Assembly (NCBI RefSeq): GCF_040760075.1
Contig: NZ_CP142884.1
Span: 1,116,001 to 1,180,000, forward strand
Direction: 5' to 3'
Source of the DNA: Sphingobacterium sp. R2
Lineage (GTDB): Bacteria > Bacteroidota > Bacteroidia > Sphingobacteriales > Sphingobacteriaceae
DNA length: 64,000 nucleotides
Position 1 is the stretch's first letter. Every line of letters starts with the position of its first letter. A program made the position numbers and the translations under genes. Of the stretch, positions 35,070 to 44,427 are shown piece by piece. The notes under the pieces are model-generated. The model was not told the origin of the DNA and did no database searches. It was given only the letters and a program-made list of their open reading frames with translations.

Positions 35070-36482
35070 ATGGAAGAGGATTTTGAATTTGAGAACCCCG
35101 AAGAAAGAAAAATCTCGGTGGACAGATATGAGGAAATGCTTCGAAACGAGGATCAGTATTTTTTTGACTCCAAAGCTTTTGAAGGAATTATTGATTACTA
35201 CGCAGAAAAAAATGATCCTGTTAAGGCGCTGCAGGTCGCCGAATTCGCAATCAGCCAGCATCCCTTTGATATTACATTTCTATTGAAACAAGCGCAACTG
35301 TTTTCAACGATTCAACAATATCAGAATGCACTCGCTGCATTGGATAAAGCGGAACTATTAGAAGCCTCCGAAGGAGATATATTTTTGATCCGCGGCGGTA
35401 TACTAGGAGGTATTGGAAAATTCGACGATGCCTTGGAACAGCTGTTTAAAGCTCTTCCTTTATTGGACAATAAGGATGAGGTGTATTTCCATATTGCGAT
35501 GATATTTCAGGCCCAAATGAATTATGATAAAGCCATCATTTATCTAAAAAAAGCTCTTGAACTCAATATGGATTACCAAGAAGCACTTTATGAATTGGCT
35601 TATTGTTATGACGTATTGGATAGACAGGAAGAAAGTATCTCCTTTTATAAGAAATACATAGATTCAGACCCTTACTCCTACTACGCGTGGTATAACTTGG
35701 GAAATTCATATCATAAGATCGGCCGGTTTGAAGAAGCATTGGATGCTTATGACTATGCAATATTGATCAAGGATGACTTTTCTTCAGCTTATTTCAATAA
35801 GGGAAATGCCTTGGTCAATTTAGATCGCTACCAAGAAGCATTGGACGTATACAAGCAAACATTTGAATATGAGCAACCCAGTGCTGATACCTATTGCGCA
35901 ATAGGTGAATGTTATGAAAAACTGGAGCAGATGGAAGAGGCTCGAAACTACTATAAAAAGGCAGTCAAATTGGATGGTGAACTTGCGGATGCCTGGTTTG
36001 GCATTGGGGTTACCCTAGATTTCGAAGAACGTTACTTTGAATCGCTACACTTTTATAAAAAAGCATTGGAACTGGAGGATACAAATCCAGATTACTGGTT
36101 TGCAATCGCCGATGCACGATATAAATTACAGCAAATAGACCTAGCAGAAGAAGCTTATAAAAGAGTCGTTAGCTTAAATCCAACTGATATCGATGCATGG
36201 CTGGATTATTCCTCAATTCTATTTGAACAAAGTAAAATTGAAGAAGCTATAGATGTAATTTCCGATGCGATCACACAGAATCCGAATGCGGCAGAGTTAT
36301 ACTACCGGATTGTTGCATATCTATTCGCCAATGGACAATATAACGACGCACTAAACTTTTTGGAACTTGGTTTAGCAACTGACCCGGATAAGTATCATAT
36401 CCTTTTTGATTATCTCCCACAGCTTCAGGGAAATCAGATTATTATTGAAATTGTCAAAAAATATACAAAGCCGAAAGATTAA
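35070..36482 (+). CDS. tetratricopeptide repeat protein
   Basis: This protein of about 470 residues is made of about eleven TPR units from residue 45 to the end (for example YSYYAWYNLGNSYHKIGRFE, AYFNKGNALVNLDRYQEALDV, DAWFGIGVTLDFEERYFESL). No signal peptide or membrane segment, so it is probably cytoplasmic. Such proteins act as scaffolds; the partner is unknown. I chose ATG 35070 (MEEDFEFENPEERK) rather than a TTG two codons upstream. It is followed by a hairpin and then aroE. Confidence 0.88.
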   Translation: MEEDFEFENPEERKISVDRYEEMLRNEDQYFFDSKAFEGIIDYYAEKNDPVKALQVAEFAISQHPFDITFLLKQAQLFSTIQQYQNALAALDKAELLEASEGDIFLIRGGILGGIGKFDDALEQLFKALPLLDNKDEVYFHIAMIFQAQMNYDKAIIYLKKALELNMDYQEALYELAYCYDVLDRQEESISFYKKYIDSDPYSYYAWYNLGNSYHKIGRFEEALDAYDYAILIKDDFSSAYFNKGNALVNLDRYQEALDVYKQTFEYEQPSADTYCAIGECYEKLEQMEEARNYYKKAVKLDGELADAWFGIGVTLDFEERYFESLHFYKKALELEDTNPDYWFAIADARYKLQQIDLAEEAYKRVVSLNPTDIDAWLDYSSILFEQSKIEEAIDVISDAITQNPNAAELYYRIVAYLFANGQYNDALNFLELGLATDPDKYHILFDYLPQLQGNQIIIEIVKKYTKPKD

Positions 36483-36497
36483 TATAGTATAGGCACT

Positions 36498-36530
36498 ATA
36501 TCCGGTCATCGCCAAAGTATGACCGGATAT
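36498..36530. terminator. hairpin between the TPR gene and aroE
   Basis: A perfect 12-bp inverted repeat, ATATCCGGTCAT (36498-36509) and its complement (36519-36530), lies 16 bp after the TPR stop. No T-run follows, so terminator use is likely but not certain. Confidence 0.55.
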
Positions 36531-36580
36531 CAAAATAAAAGCGCCATTCATATTCCAACAATCTAATCTTCCCACTTTAA

Positions 36581-37327
36581 ATGAAAAAACTAGGGCTAAT
36601 AGGATACCCATTAGGGCATTCTTTTTCAAAAAAATATTATTTAGAAAAATTCCGCCAAGAGCAAATAATCGATGTGGATTATGACTTATATCCCATCCCT
36701 CAAATAGCTGATTTTTCAAAAATTGCCTCCAACAAAGATTTCTATGGTGTGAATGTGACCATTCCTTACAAAATTGAAGTTATGGATTATTTGGATGAGC
36801 TTTCGGAAGAGGCCAGCGCAATTCAAGCCGTCAATTGTATTCGAATCAGCCATACTGTAGATGGCACAACAAAGCTAAAAGGCTACAATACTGATGCCTA
36901 TGGTTTTGAGGCTTCATTAAAACCGTTAATCAATCCCCAATTTGATAAAAAAGCCTTAATATTAGGCAATGGTGGTGCTGCAAAGGCAGTAATTTATGCG
37001 CTGAATAGACTTGGAATAATGCATTCTCTCGTAAGCAGAACAAAGAGCGCAGACCAATTGACTTATGATGAATTGGATGCTGCTATCCTAGCAGACCATA
37101 CGGTGATTATTAACTGTTCACCTGTTGGTACTTTCCCCCATACAGAACAATCGCCAACAATTCCTTACGAATTTTTAAATGAGAACCATCTTTGTTATGA
37201 TCTCATTTACAACCCAGAGGAAACTACATTTTTACGAAAAGGTAAACAAATGGGAGCCAGAATCAAAAATGGATATGAAATGTTGGTCCTTCAAGCGGAA
37301 AAGAATTGGGAAATTTGGAATAGTTAA
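36581..37327 (+). CDS. aroE: shikimate dehydrogenase
   Basis: AroE reduces 3-dehydroshikimate to shikimate with NADPH. The 248-residue protein has the substrate site GHSFS (residues 12-16), NVTIPYK with the catalytic Lys64, NTDAYGF with the catalytic Asp, the nucleotide loop GNGGAAKAV and the C-terminal NGYEMLVLQAEKNWEIW. It is slightly shorter than E. coli AroE (272) but complete. The neighbouring MBL hydrolase starts 44 bp later. No other aro gene is in the window. Confidence 0.96.
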   Translation: MKKLGLIGYPLGHSFSKKYYLEKFRQEQIIDVDYDLYPIPQIADFSKIASNKDFYGVNVTIPYKIEVMDYLDELSEEASAIQAVNCIRISHTVDGTTKLKGYNTDAYGFEASLKPLINPQFDKKALILGNGGAAKAVIYALNRLGIMHSLVSRTKSADQLTYDELDAAILADHTVIINCSPVGTFPHTEQSPTIPYEFLNENHLCYDLIYNPEETTFLRKGKQMGARIKNGYEMLVLQAEKNWEIWNS

Positions 37328-37371
37328 TCTTTCCATAGTAAGAAATCAATAAAATCAGTAATTTTACCTAT

Positions 37372-38013
37372 ATGCTTACGATCAAATCATTTACTTTCAA
37401 TCCATATCAGGAAAATACTTACCTACTATACAACGAGTCTGGAAATGCAATTATCATTGATCCGGGCATGTATGGAGAGCACGAGCAGCAAGAAGTAGTA
37501 AGTTTTGTCGCCGACAATAAGCTTCGACCTAAACTTCTATTAAATACACATTGCCATATTGACCATGTTTTAGGAAATAATTTTGTTCATGAAAAATATG
37601 GTTTGTTGCCACAGTTTCATCAAGGTGAAGTACCTATTTTAGTAGCTGTTCAGAATTATGCCCCTCAAATGGGCATCCGATATGACATCTCTCCAATTGG
37701 AGAAACATTTTTAAATGACGGTGATACCATTTACTTGGAGAATGACGAACTAGAAGTCATTCTGGCACCGGGTCATTCTCCAGCACATATTTGTTTCTAC
37801 TCTGCTCATCAAAAATTTCTGATTGGAGGGGATGTGCTCTTTCGCAACAGCATAGGTAGGACAGATCTTCCAGGAGGCAATCATCAACAGCTTTTGGATA
37901 GTATAAAGTCAAAACTCTATACTTTGCCCGATGATACTGTTGTATATCCTGGGCACGGGCCATCCACAACGATTGGCTTTGAAAAAAATTCCAATCCTTT
38001 TATTCGACAATAA
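37372..38013 (+). CDS. MBL-fold metal-dependent hydrolase (glyoxalase II-like)
   Basis: This 213-residue protein has the metallo-beta-lactamase fold with the di-metal motif THCHIDH (near residues 59-65), a later His in APGHSPAHI, Asp in FLIGGDVLFRNSIGRTDLPGG and His in VYPGHGPST. This pattern is typical of glyoxalase II-like YcbL proteins, which hydrolyse thioesters such as S-lactoylglutathione, but the true substrate here is unknown. It is 5 bp before the permease gene and may share its transcript. Confidence 0.9.
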   Translation: MLTIKSFTFNPYQENTYLLYNESGNAIIIDPGMYGEHEQQEVVSFVADNKLRPKLLLNTHCHIDHVLGNNFVHEKYGLLPQFHQGEVPILVAVQNYAPQMGIRYDISPIGETFLNDGDTIYLENDELEVILAPGHSPAHICFYSAHQKFLIGGDVLFRNSIGRTDLPGGNHQQLLDSIKSKLYTLPDDTVVYPGHGPSTTIGFEKNSNPFIRQ

Positions 38014-38018
38014 AAGTC

Positions 38019-39248
38019 ATGAATCTGCCCTTTCTATTTGCTAAAAGATATCTTTTTTCCAAGAAATCTGTCAACGCCATTAATATTATCTCATCCATTA
38101 GTGTAATCGGTGTAATGGTAAGTAGTGCTGCATTGATTATATTGCTTTCCTCCTTCAATGGAATGGAACAACTTATTTTGTCTATGTACAGTAAGTTTGC
38201 TCCAGAACTCAAGATAGAACCCTCCAAGGGAAAACTTTTCGATACAAAAAGTGCAGCTTTTGATGAATTAAGAAAAGACCCCAATGTGATTCATTACACG
38301 GAAGTTCTACAAGAAAAGGTATTACTGCAATATTCAAATAGACAATTTATTGCTAATATAAAAGGAATTGAGCCGCAATCACTAAGTAAAACAACCGGAG
38401 ACAGTATTATTGTAGACGGTCAATATGAGCTTAAACACGATTCTATTAATCTGGCCATTCTAGGCGCAAGTGTTCAGGCCAACCTGGGGATTCCATTACA
38501 AAAACCTGCTGAGCAAATTCAAGTATATTCTCCGAGAAAAGGGGTGAAAAATTCATCAAATCCTGCTGAGGAATTTAATATACGATCGATTACTCCGGGC
38601 GCAGTATTGCGTTATCAACAAGATTTCGACAATTTGATCATTACCCCAATCTCATTTGCCCAAGAGGTTCTTGGAGAATATCAGCGTGTCTCATCAATCG
38701 AATTTTATCTAAAAGATGGCGTAGACATCAATGCGTTCGAGCGGCTATTACAACAGAAAATCGGGCCTGATTATATCGTAAAGAATAGAGAAGAACAAAA
38801 TCCAACTTTATATAAAAATGTACGCGTAGAACGATGGGTGGTTTTCTTTATATTGACCTTGATTAGCGTTATTGCAATATTTAACATTGTGGGTTCACTA
38901 ACAATGCTTGTACTGGACAAGCAAAAGGATATGACGATTCTGAAAGGTCTCGGCGGTGGTAATGACCTGATTCAACGCATCTTTTTTTATGAAGGCCTCA
39001 TGATAGCTGTTATCGGTTGTTTCTTAGGGCTATTGATAGGTGCAATATTTAATTATGTACAATCAACTTATGGAATTATTCGCGTAGAAGATGGTGCAAA
39101 TACGATTATTGACAGTTACCCTATGGTAAGTCAATGGAGCGACTACCTTTTGGTTTTTGTAACAGTCACTGGCATTTCTGCGCTAGTCTCTTACTTTTCT
39201 GCCAAAGTAAGCGTCAAAGAATTAAGCAAATTGAAGACAACAAATTAA
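38019..39248 (+). CDS. FtsX-like ABC transporter permease (LolC/E type)
   Basis: This 409-residue membrane protein has an N-terminal membrane segment (SVNAINIISSISVIGVMVSSAALIILLSSF), a periplasmic MacB-like region and three C-terminal membrane segments with an FtsX domain (VFFILTLISVIAIFNIVGSLTMLVLDKQKDMTILKGLG). It matches LolC/E-type lipoprotein-release permeases, which pull lipoproteins out of the inner membrane. No ATPase (LolD) gene is in the window; in Bacteroidota it is usually encoded elsewhere. The stop overlaps the convergent gene at 39245 by 4 bp. Confidence 0.88.
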   Translation: MNLPFLFAKRYLFSKKSVNAINIISSISVIGVMVSSAALIILLSSFNGMEQLILSMYSKFAPELKIEPSKGKLFDTKSAAFDELRKDPNVIHYTEVLQEKVLLQYSNRQFIANIKGIEPQSLSKTTGDSIIVDGQYELKHDSINLAILGASVQANLGIPLQKPAEQIQVYSPRKGVKNSSNPAEEFNIRSITPGAVLRYQQDFDNLIITPISFAQEVLGEYQRVSSIEFYLKDGVDINAFERLLQQKIGPDYIVKNREEQNPTLYKNVRVERWVVFFILTLISVIAIFNIVGSLTMLVLDKQKDMTILKGLGGGNDLIQRIFFYEGLMIAVIGCFLGLLIGAIFNYVQSTYGIIRVEDGANTIIDSYPMVSQWSDYLLVFVTVTGISALVSYFSAKVSVKELSKLKTTN

Positions 39249-39892
39249 TAATTTGAAGTTTTTCGGCTCTTACTTCCCTTAGTAATTTGCTGGATTAAAT
39301 TACCCCAAGCAAAAGGATTTAACAACGGATTAGCATATCGCTGATTGATGACCTTATTATTCATCGTATTGAAGCTCTGCGCATTGTTAATTGATCGCAT
39401 TTCGTTTCCATCACGCGGTATTACTGCAGCCATTGCAGCTAAAGATTCATAAGATAAGGATCTTCTTACTCTCACAATATTATCTTCAGAAACGTCAAGA
39501 TTCATAAAGGCAATATTGAACTCTTCAATGCTCGCCCAGGGGTATGGGGTTACCATCGGTAGTTCCGTAACGAGATTTTGCATAACGATATTTGCTGTAT
39601 ACTTGTCGCCCTTGACTTCAGGAATAGTGACCGTTAGTGGATCAAACCCCACAGATGTAAAACGAATGGTATCCCCTACATGTGCTACAAAAGAAAAATA
39701 ACCCTCATTATTTGCGGCAAATGCTTCATTTCTGAAAGATAAATTAGTGACTGTTGCATAACCTACCGGTAGCCCAGATCCAACTGTTGTGACAATACCG
39801 GAATATTGAACAATCTTCCTTTCCTGAGCATGTGATGCGGAAAAGAAAAAAGTCAAAAGGGTGATAAGAAATATTGAAATCAGCAACTTCAT
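39245..39892 (-). CDS. exported CarboxypepD_reg-like domain protein
   Basis: This 215-residue protein has a signal peptide (to SHAQ) and a carboxypeptidase-regulatory-like beta sandwich (YSGIVTTVGSGLPVGYATV to GDTIRFTSVGFDPL, about residues 28-100) followed by a helical tail ending in LLNPFAWGNLIQQITKGSKSRK. The domain is the same type as the N-terminal part of Bacteroidota TonB receptors, here alone. A -7 box TAAATTTG ends exactly 4 nt before the ATG, which predicts a leaderless mRNA. Function unknown; probably periplasmic or outer-membrane associated. Confidence 0.82.
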   Translation of the reverse strand: MKLLISIFLITLLTFFFSASHAQERKIVQYSGIVTTVGSGLPVGYATVTNLSFRNEAFAANNEGYFSFVAHVGDTIRFTSVGFDPLTVTIPEVKGDKYTANIVMQNLVTELPMVTPYPWASIEEFNIAFMNLDVSEDNIVRVRRSLSYESLAAMAAVIPRDGNEMRSINNAQSFNTMNNKVINQRYANPLLNPFAWGNLIQQITKGSKSRKTSNY

Positions 39893-39896
39893 AGAA

Positions 39897-39904
39897 CAAA
39901 TTTA
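39897..39904 (-). promoter_or_regulatory. -7 element, possible leaderless promoter of 39245-39892
   Basis: TAAATTTG on the minus strand (39904-39897) is separated from the ATG (39892) by 4 nt. A second box TACTTTTG overlaps the region upstream (39914-39907). No TTG is found at 19-20 nt from the first. Confidence 0.45.
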
Positions 39905-39949
39905 AACAAAAGTAGCCGAACTAGCCGTTAAATTGTGTTAAGAGCACAA

Positions 39950-40225
39950 CTAATTAACAGGGGGTAGAGTCGCTTCGGGAGAGTCGGGATCTGTTAAATT
40001 AATTGCCTCAACAGCTGTAATTTCAGGAACAGCCTTCCTTATTGCCTGTTCTAAGCCCGCTTTGAAGGTCATGATACTCATTGAACATGAAGCACATGCT
40101 CCCAATAATTTTAAACGCACGACATTATCCGCTGTGATCTCTTCGACACTCACATTTCCGCCATCAGTTTCCAAATATGGTCTCAAGGTATCTAGTGCTT
40201 GCTCAACTTTTTCTTTTAATGTCAT
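39950..40225 (-). CDS. NifU-like iron-sulfur scaffold domain protein
   Basis: This small protein of 91 residues is a stand-alone NifU C-terminal (Nfu) domain: RPYLETDGGNVSVEEI, then LLGACASCSMSIMTFKAGLE with the CxxC pair Cys44 and Cys47 that can carry a 4Fe-4S cluster for delivery to target enzymes. I chose ATG 40225 (MTLKEKVEQALDTLRPYL) instead of 40309, which would add 28 residues unlike the family. It is divergent from bamD. Confidence 0.93.
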   Translation of the reverse strand: MTLKEKVEQALDTLRPYLETDGGNVSVEEITADNVVRLKLLGACASCSMSIMTFKAGLEQAIRKAVPEITAVEAINLTDPDSPEATLPPVN

Positions 40226-40432
40226 ACTCTTAATGCTATTCAATGATTGTAATATGTAAAGATAGTCAAATATTTTAAAATGTATATTCTTAGGCCTAAA
40301 TGCCCCCACAAAAACAACAAGTATATGACAATATCTTCATCTCGCGCTGTTGATCGAGTTAAAGTATGTTAATAAGAAATCATGTTTTTGCGATCAAAAA
40401 ATTATTAAACTATATTGCGCAATAAAATTTAA

Positions 40433-40463
40433 TTGATTAGTATAACAAATTCACTTATCTTTG
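40433..40463 (+). promoter_or_regulatory. promoter of bamD, probably leaderless
   Basis: TTG (40433-40435), 20 nt, then a perfect TATCTTTG (40456-40463). Four nucleotides later the bamD ATG begins at 40468, so transcription should start at or next to the start codon. Confidence 0.65.
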
Positions 40464-40467
40464 TAAA

Positions 40468-41397
40468 ATGTTTTTAAATAGGCGTATAGCGGCTATCTGT
40501 GCCGGCATGATGTTTCTATTGGTATTTACTGGTTGTAAGAGTAAATTTGAGAAATTGCGCGCAAGCAATAATATCGCTCAAAAATACGAAGAGGCTGTAA
40601 AACTTTATGAAAAAAAGAAATATACCAAGGCGTTAGTTTTGTTTGATGACTTGCGGACGAAATTCCGCGGACAAGCTGAAGCAGAAAATATTTACTATTA
40701 TTTGGCATTTGCCAATTACCGTTTGAAAGATTATACGTCAGCGGCATTTCACTTTAAAGATTTTGCTGATGTATACCCCAATAGTGCAAGAGCAGAAGAA
40801 TGTAGGTTTATGCATGCCTATTGCTATTACTTGGATTCTCCAAGATCAACATTGGATCAAGCAAATACACGAAAGGCAATTGACGCATTACAGCTCTTTG
40901 TTAATCTTTATCCCGAATCTGAGCGATCTAAAGAAGCCTCTGATCTTATTCAGAAGTTAAGAGATAAGCTAGAGCTTAAAGCTTTTGCCAATGCAAGACT
41001 GTATTACGACATGGGGCTTAATGATGATTATAGGGCGGCGGTCATTGCTTTGCAAAATGTCCTAAAAGAATACCCTGATACAAAATATGCAGAAGAAATT
41101 GAGTTTTTGACATTAAAGGCTCAATACATATATGCATCAAAAAGTATCTTCCTGAAACAAGAAAGTAGATTTGATGAAGCTTTGGATTATTACCGTAACT
41201 TCGCAAGTAATTTTCCAAACAGCAAGCATATGAAGGAAGCAGAATCCCTTCGGGAAAATTCTGAAAAAGGCATTAAAACTGCACTCTCCCAGGTGAAAGA
41301 TTATAATAAGGCTCTTTCAGAACAGGAAGCATATATCAAAGAACAAAAGGCGAAAAAAGAACAAGAAAATACCCAAAAAGATGAGTCAAAAAAATAA
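40468..41397 (+). CDS. bamD: outer-membrane assembly lipoprotein BamD
   Basis: BamD is a TPR lipoprotein of the Bam complex that inserts beta-barrel proteins. The 309-residue protein has a signal and lipobox LLVFTGC (Cys23), then five TPR-like helix pairs (YEEAVKLYEKKKYTKALVLF, YYYLAFANYRLKDYTSAAFHF, SERSKEASDLIQKLRDKLEL and further) and a Lys/Glu-rich tail. The C-terminal end overlaps the rpoZ start by 17 bp; the order bamD-rpoZ-coaBC is common in Bacteroidota. The promoter predicts a leaderless transcript. Confidence 0.95.
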   Translation: MFLNRRIAAICAGMMFLLVFTGCKSKFEKLRASNNIAQKYEEAVKLYEKKKYTKALVLFDDLRTKFRGQAEAENIYYYLAFANYRLKDYTSAAFHFKDFADVYPNSARAEECRFMHAYCYYLDSPRSTLDQANTRKAIDALQLFVNLYPESERSKEASDLIQKLRDKLELKAFANARLYYDMGLNDDYRAAVIALQNVLKEYPDTKYAEEIEFLTLKAQYIYASKSIFLKQESRFDEALDYYRNFASNFPNSKHMKEAESLRENSEKGIKTALSQVKDYNKALSEQEAYIKEQKAKKEQENTQKDESKK

Positions 41398-41710
41398 TAA
41401 TTCAATTCCAAATTCTACAGTTACACGTGACTTGAGACAATTGGACAAAGGCACTGACAATCTCTATGAATCTATTGTAGTTATTTCTAAACGCGCGAAC
41501 CAAATTGCAGTAGACATTAAAGAAGAATTGAACGGAAAACTTGCGGAGTTTGCAAGTAATAACGATAACTTGGAAGAGGTATTCGAAAACCGCGAACAAA
41601 TAGAGATTTCAAAACATTATGAGCGTATGCCAAAGCCTACTTTGGTTGCAATCGATGAATTTTTAAACGATAAAGTGTACTACAGAAATCCTTCGAAAGA
41701 GCAGGACTAA
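41381..41710 (+). CDS. rpoZ: RNA polymerase omega subunit (Bacteroidota type)
   Basis: This 109-residue protein corresponds to the Rpb6/omega family: STVTRDLRQLDKGTDNLYESIVVISKRANQIAVDIKEEL, which is the conserved helix region binding the beta' subunit. It lacks the typical start MARVTVEDC of proteobacterial omega, as normal for Bacteroidota. The start lies within the end of bamD (17-bp overlap, different frame), and coaBC follows after 10 bp. Confidence 0.92.
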   Translation: MSQKNNNSIPNSTVTRDLRQLDKGTDNLYESIVVISKRANQIAVDIKEELNGKLAEFASNNDNLEEVFENREQIEISKHYERMPKPTLVAIDEFLNDKVYYRNPSKEQD

Positions 41711-41720
41711 TCCGTAAAAA

Positions 41721-42917
41721 ATGGCTTTAGCTGGGAAAAATATTGTAATTGCTGTATGCGGCAGTATTGCCGCATACAAGATTGCACCCCTCATCCGCAT
41801 GTTGATAAAAGCAGATGCCCAGATTAACGTAATTATGTCAAAAGAAGCCACGGCCTTTATCACGCCGCTTACACTTTCTACACTTTCCAAAAAACCAGTG
41901 CTTATTGATTATTACCAGCCAAATACCGGGGAATGGAATAATCATGTCGAAATCGCGCTATCTGCTGATTACATTTTAGTCGCTCCTGCAACAGCAAACA
42001 CCATTTCCAAAATGGCTACTGGATTGTGCGACAACTTGCTAACAGCCGTATATCTATCAGCGAAGTGTCCGGTGCTATTCGCTCCGGCGATGGATTTAGA
42101 TATGTGGAAACATCCCTCTACACAATCCAATATCAAAAAGCTAAGTTCTTACGGCAATATCTTAATTCCTCCGGAGAACGGGGAATTAGCTAGTGGATTG
42201 ATAGGTGAAGGGCGCATGGCTGAGCCGGAAGAAATAATGGATTTTTTAGTTAAATTTTCAGACCGAGGGCTCCCTTTGTCGGGAAAGAAGGCTTTAGTAT
42301 CTGCCGGCCCTACTTATGAAGCTATAGACCCAGTCCGCTTTATTGGCAATCATTCAAGTGGAAAAATGGGTTATGCCATCGCTGCGCAACTCAAAGAACT
42401 TGGAGCGGATGTCACCCTTATTTCAGGACCCAGCGCCCTGAAAAGTCCTCAAGGTATTCTTAAAATTTCAGTAACCTCAGCAGCCGATATGTTAGGTGCT
42501 TGTGAAGAACACTTCCAAACGGCGGATATTGTTGTGATGAGCGCTGCTGTAGCAGACTACACTCCCATTCATGTAGCCTCCCAAAAAATAAAAAAGAAAG
42601 AAAACAAATTCGCTATTGAACTGAAGAAAACAGTCGATATTCTGGCTACTTTAGGAGCTAAAAAGAATGAGCAACAACTGCTCATTGGATTTGCATTGGA
42701 AACCAATAACGAGTTGGAAAATGCCAAAGATAAATTGATTCGAAAAAACCTAGATTTTATCGTTCTCAATTCCATGCAGGATAAAGGAGCTGGCTTTGCC
42801 ACCGACACAAATAAGGTTACTATAATTGAACGATCAGGGAATATCCATGAGTTTAGCCTAAAATCGAAAGAGGAAGTTGCCGAAGATATCTGCTCAATTA
42901 TCGTCAGCCTTTCTTAG
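41721..42917 (+). CDS. coaBC: bifunctional phosphopantothenoylcysteine decarboxylase/phosphopantothenate-cysteine ligase
   Basis: CoaBC performs two steps of coenzyme A synthesis. The 398-residue protein has the flavin-binding CoaC half (AVCGSIAAYKIAPLIRML at residues 10-27, the VEIALSADYILVAPATANTISKMATG block with the active-site His before it, and PAMDLDMWKHP) and the CoaB half (GKKALVSAGPTYEAIDPVRFIGNHSSGKMGYAIA, DYTP, and KIKKKENKFAIELKKTVDILATLG). Both halves look complete. Last gene of the bamD-rpoZ-coaBC operon; the DUF4835 and recN genes often found next in Bacteroidota are absent. Confidence 0.96.
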   Translation: MALAGKNIVIAVCGSIAAYKIAPLIRMLIKADAQINVIMSKEATAFITPLTLSTLSKKPVLIDYYQPNTGEWNNHVEIALSADYILVAPATANTISKMATGLCDNLLTAVYLSAKCPVLFAPAMDLDMWKHPSTQSNIKKLSSYGNILIPPENGELASGLIGEGRMAEPEEIMDFLVKFSDRGLPLSGKKALVSAGPTYEAIDPVRFIGNHSSGKMGYAIAAQLKELGADVTLISGPSALKSPQGILKISVTSAADMLGACEEHFQTADIVVMSAAVADYTPIHVASQKIKKKENKFAIELKKTVDILATLGAKKNEQQLLIGFALETNNELENAKDKLIRKNLDFIVLNSMQDKGAGFATDTNKVTIIERSGNIHEFSLKSKEEVAEDICSIIVSLS

Positions 42918-42977
42918 GCAAAACTTTTATAAGAAAGCACTCCCGAAACACTATTCGTACAGATGTACGAGCAGATC

Positions 42978-44339
42978 TTATAAATTTACAATTCGAAGTT
43001 CTTTTGGATAATAATTATTGATTCGGTTAGGTAATACCTTCATCCAGCCCAATCGCTGGCCTTGAAACCTTGCTATTGCCCATCCTTGGATACCAGCAAA
43101 TGTATCCACAACGATATTCTCCTTTCTAAGGTAATTACGCGCGTCCTCAAGCGATAAGTCTACCGCCTTATACTCTACTAAATAATTACTCAAAGCCAAT
43201 GCATGGCTCGGTATTAACTCTTTCCTATTGAGCTTACCCACATTAGTTCCTGCATTCTTGAGATAGAGTACATTTTGAAGATATTTTAGATCGTTTTCGT
43301 ACATTTTTGGAAAAACATATATATCTTCATGATGAAGGAAGGTGTGCAAACTATCACTATTTGAAATCCAATCATTTAAAATCCCTTTGGGCACATCTGA
43401 CTTTTCGGGTTTAATCCTTTTTCTATTAAACATTTCCTGTTCACCAACTTTCTTAAGAACAGCAATAAAAAAACCTTCCCCTCCTAATTTATGTGGATAA
43501 AACCGATAGCCGTGTCCGCGATGCTTCACAGAAAAAGTATGGTCAATTCCCCAATTATCTTCAACCGTTATTTCAACAGATTCAAAATCGCCGCTATCCA
43601 ATAGCCAATCGACGATGTCTTCATTTTCCTCTGATGAATAAGAACAGGTCGAATAGAACAGATAGCCCCCCTCCTTCAAGGCTGTCAAACTTTCAGCCAA
43701 AATACGCTGTTGCCTTTCACTACAAAGTTTCACATTAGCTTCGGACCACTCCTCTATGGCATCGGCATCCTTTCTAAACATACCAGACCCAGAGCAAGGC
43801 GCGTCGACTACTATTAAATCGAAAAATCCAGGAAGACGATTAAAGGCAGCAGGATCATTATTTGTTGTTACTGTGTTAGCATTTCCCCATTTCATTAAAT
43901 TATCCTGCAAAATTGTAACTCTGCTCTTAATAATTTCATTAGCAACCAAGAGCGAATCGGGATGGAGGCTGCTGTTTAATAACGTAGACTTTCCGCCGGG
44001 AGCGCCACATAAATCCAACGCCCGAACAGCATGTAGATTTAGCTTCAAACATTGAATAATATGATCTATAAACATGGAAGAGGCATCTTGCGGATAGTAA
44101 GCACCGGCATGAAATAAAGGATCTAATGTAAACACTGGACGATCTTGGAGATAATAAGCTGCATTACACCAAGGCACTTTACCCTTACTGTCAAATGGAC
44201 ATTCTTCCAGTTTATTTGGATTAAGGCGTATTGCCGTAGCCCGAATCCCCTCCTCATGTACTTTTATAAATGCGTTTTTATCAAATAACGGATTCACTCC
44301 TAATTTTTTCACTAAAGCATTCGGCAGAAAATTACTCAT
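42978..44339 (-). CDS. RsmF-like rRNA cytosine-C5 methyltransferase (NOL1/NOP2/Sun family)
   Basis: This 453-residue enzyme has the SAM-binding motif LDLCGAPGGKST (residues 109-119), motif IV VVDAPCSGSG with Cys182 and motif VI FYSTCSYSSEENE with the catalytic Cys232, as in m5C methyltransferases. The C-terminal half (residues 310-453) has a PUA-like RsmF_B/FAU region (GWAIARFQGQRLGWMKVLPNRINNYYP). The probable target is a 16S rRNA cytosine, as for RsmF of E. coli (C1407), but this is not proven. Single gene, divergent from the SRPBCC gene. Confidence 0.92.
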   Translation of the reverse strand: MSNFLPNALVKKLGVNPLFDKNAFIKVHEEGIRATAIRLNPNKLEECPFDSKGKVPWCNAAYYLQDRPVFTLDPLFHAGAYYPQDASSMFIDHIIQCLKLNLHAVRALDLCGAPGGKSTLLNSSLHPDSLLVANEIIKSRVTILQDNLMKWGNANTVTTNNDPAAFNRLPGFFDLIVVDAPCSGSGMFRKDADAIEEWSEANVKLCSERQQRILAESLTALKEGGYLFYSTCSYSSEENEDIVDWLLDSGDFESVEITVEDNWGIDHTFSVKHRGHGYRFYPHKLGGEGFFIAVLKKVGEQEMFNRKRIKPEKSDVPKGILNDWISNSDSLHTFLHHEDIYVFPKMYENDLKYLQNVLYLKNAGTNVGKLNRKELIPSHALALSNYLVEYKAVDLSLEDARNYLRKENIVVDTFAGIQGWAIARFQGQRLGWMKVLPNRINNYYPKELRIVNL

Positions 44340-44415
44340 GTTGTCCTCATAGTTTGCGATAAAATTAAGATAAATAAAAATGAAGTCAAAATAAGTGGTA
44401 AATTACAAGAAAGCG

Positions 44416-44423
44416 TAACTTTG
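44416..44423 (+). promoter_or_regulatory. -7 element, possible leaderless promoter of 44428-44814
   Basis: TAACTTTG, a perfect TAnnTTTG, ends 4 nt before the ATG at 44428. The expected TTG position reads GTG, a near match. Confidence 0.5.
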
Positions 44424-44427
44424 CATT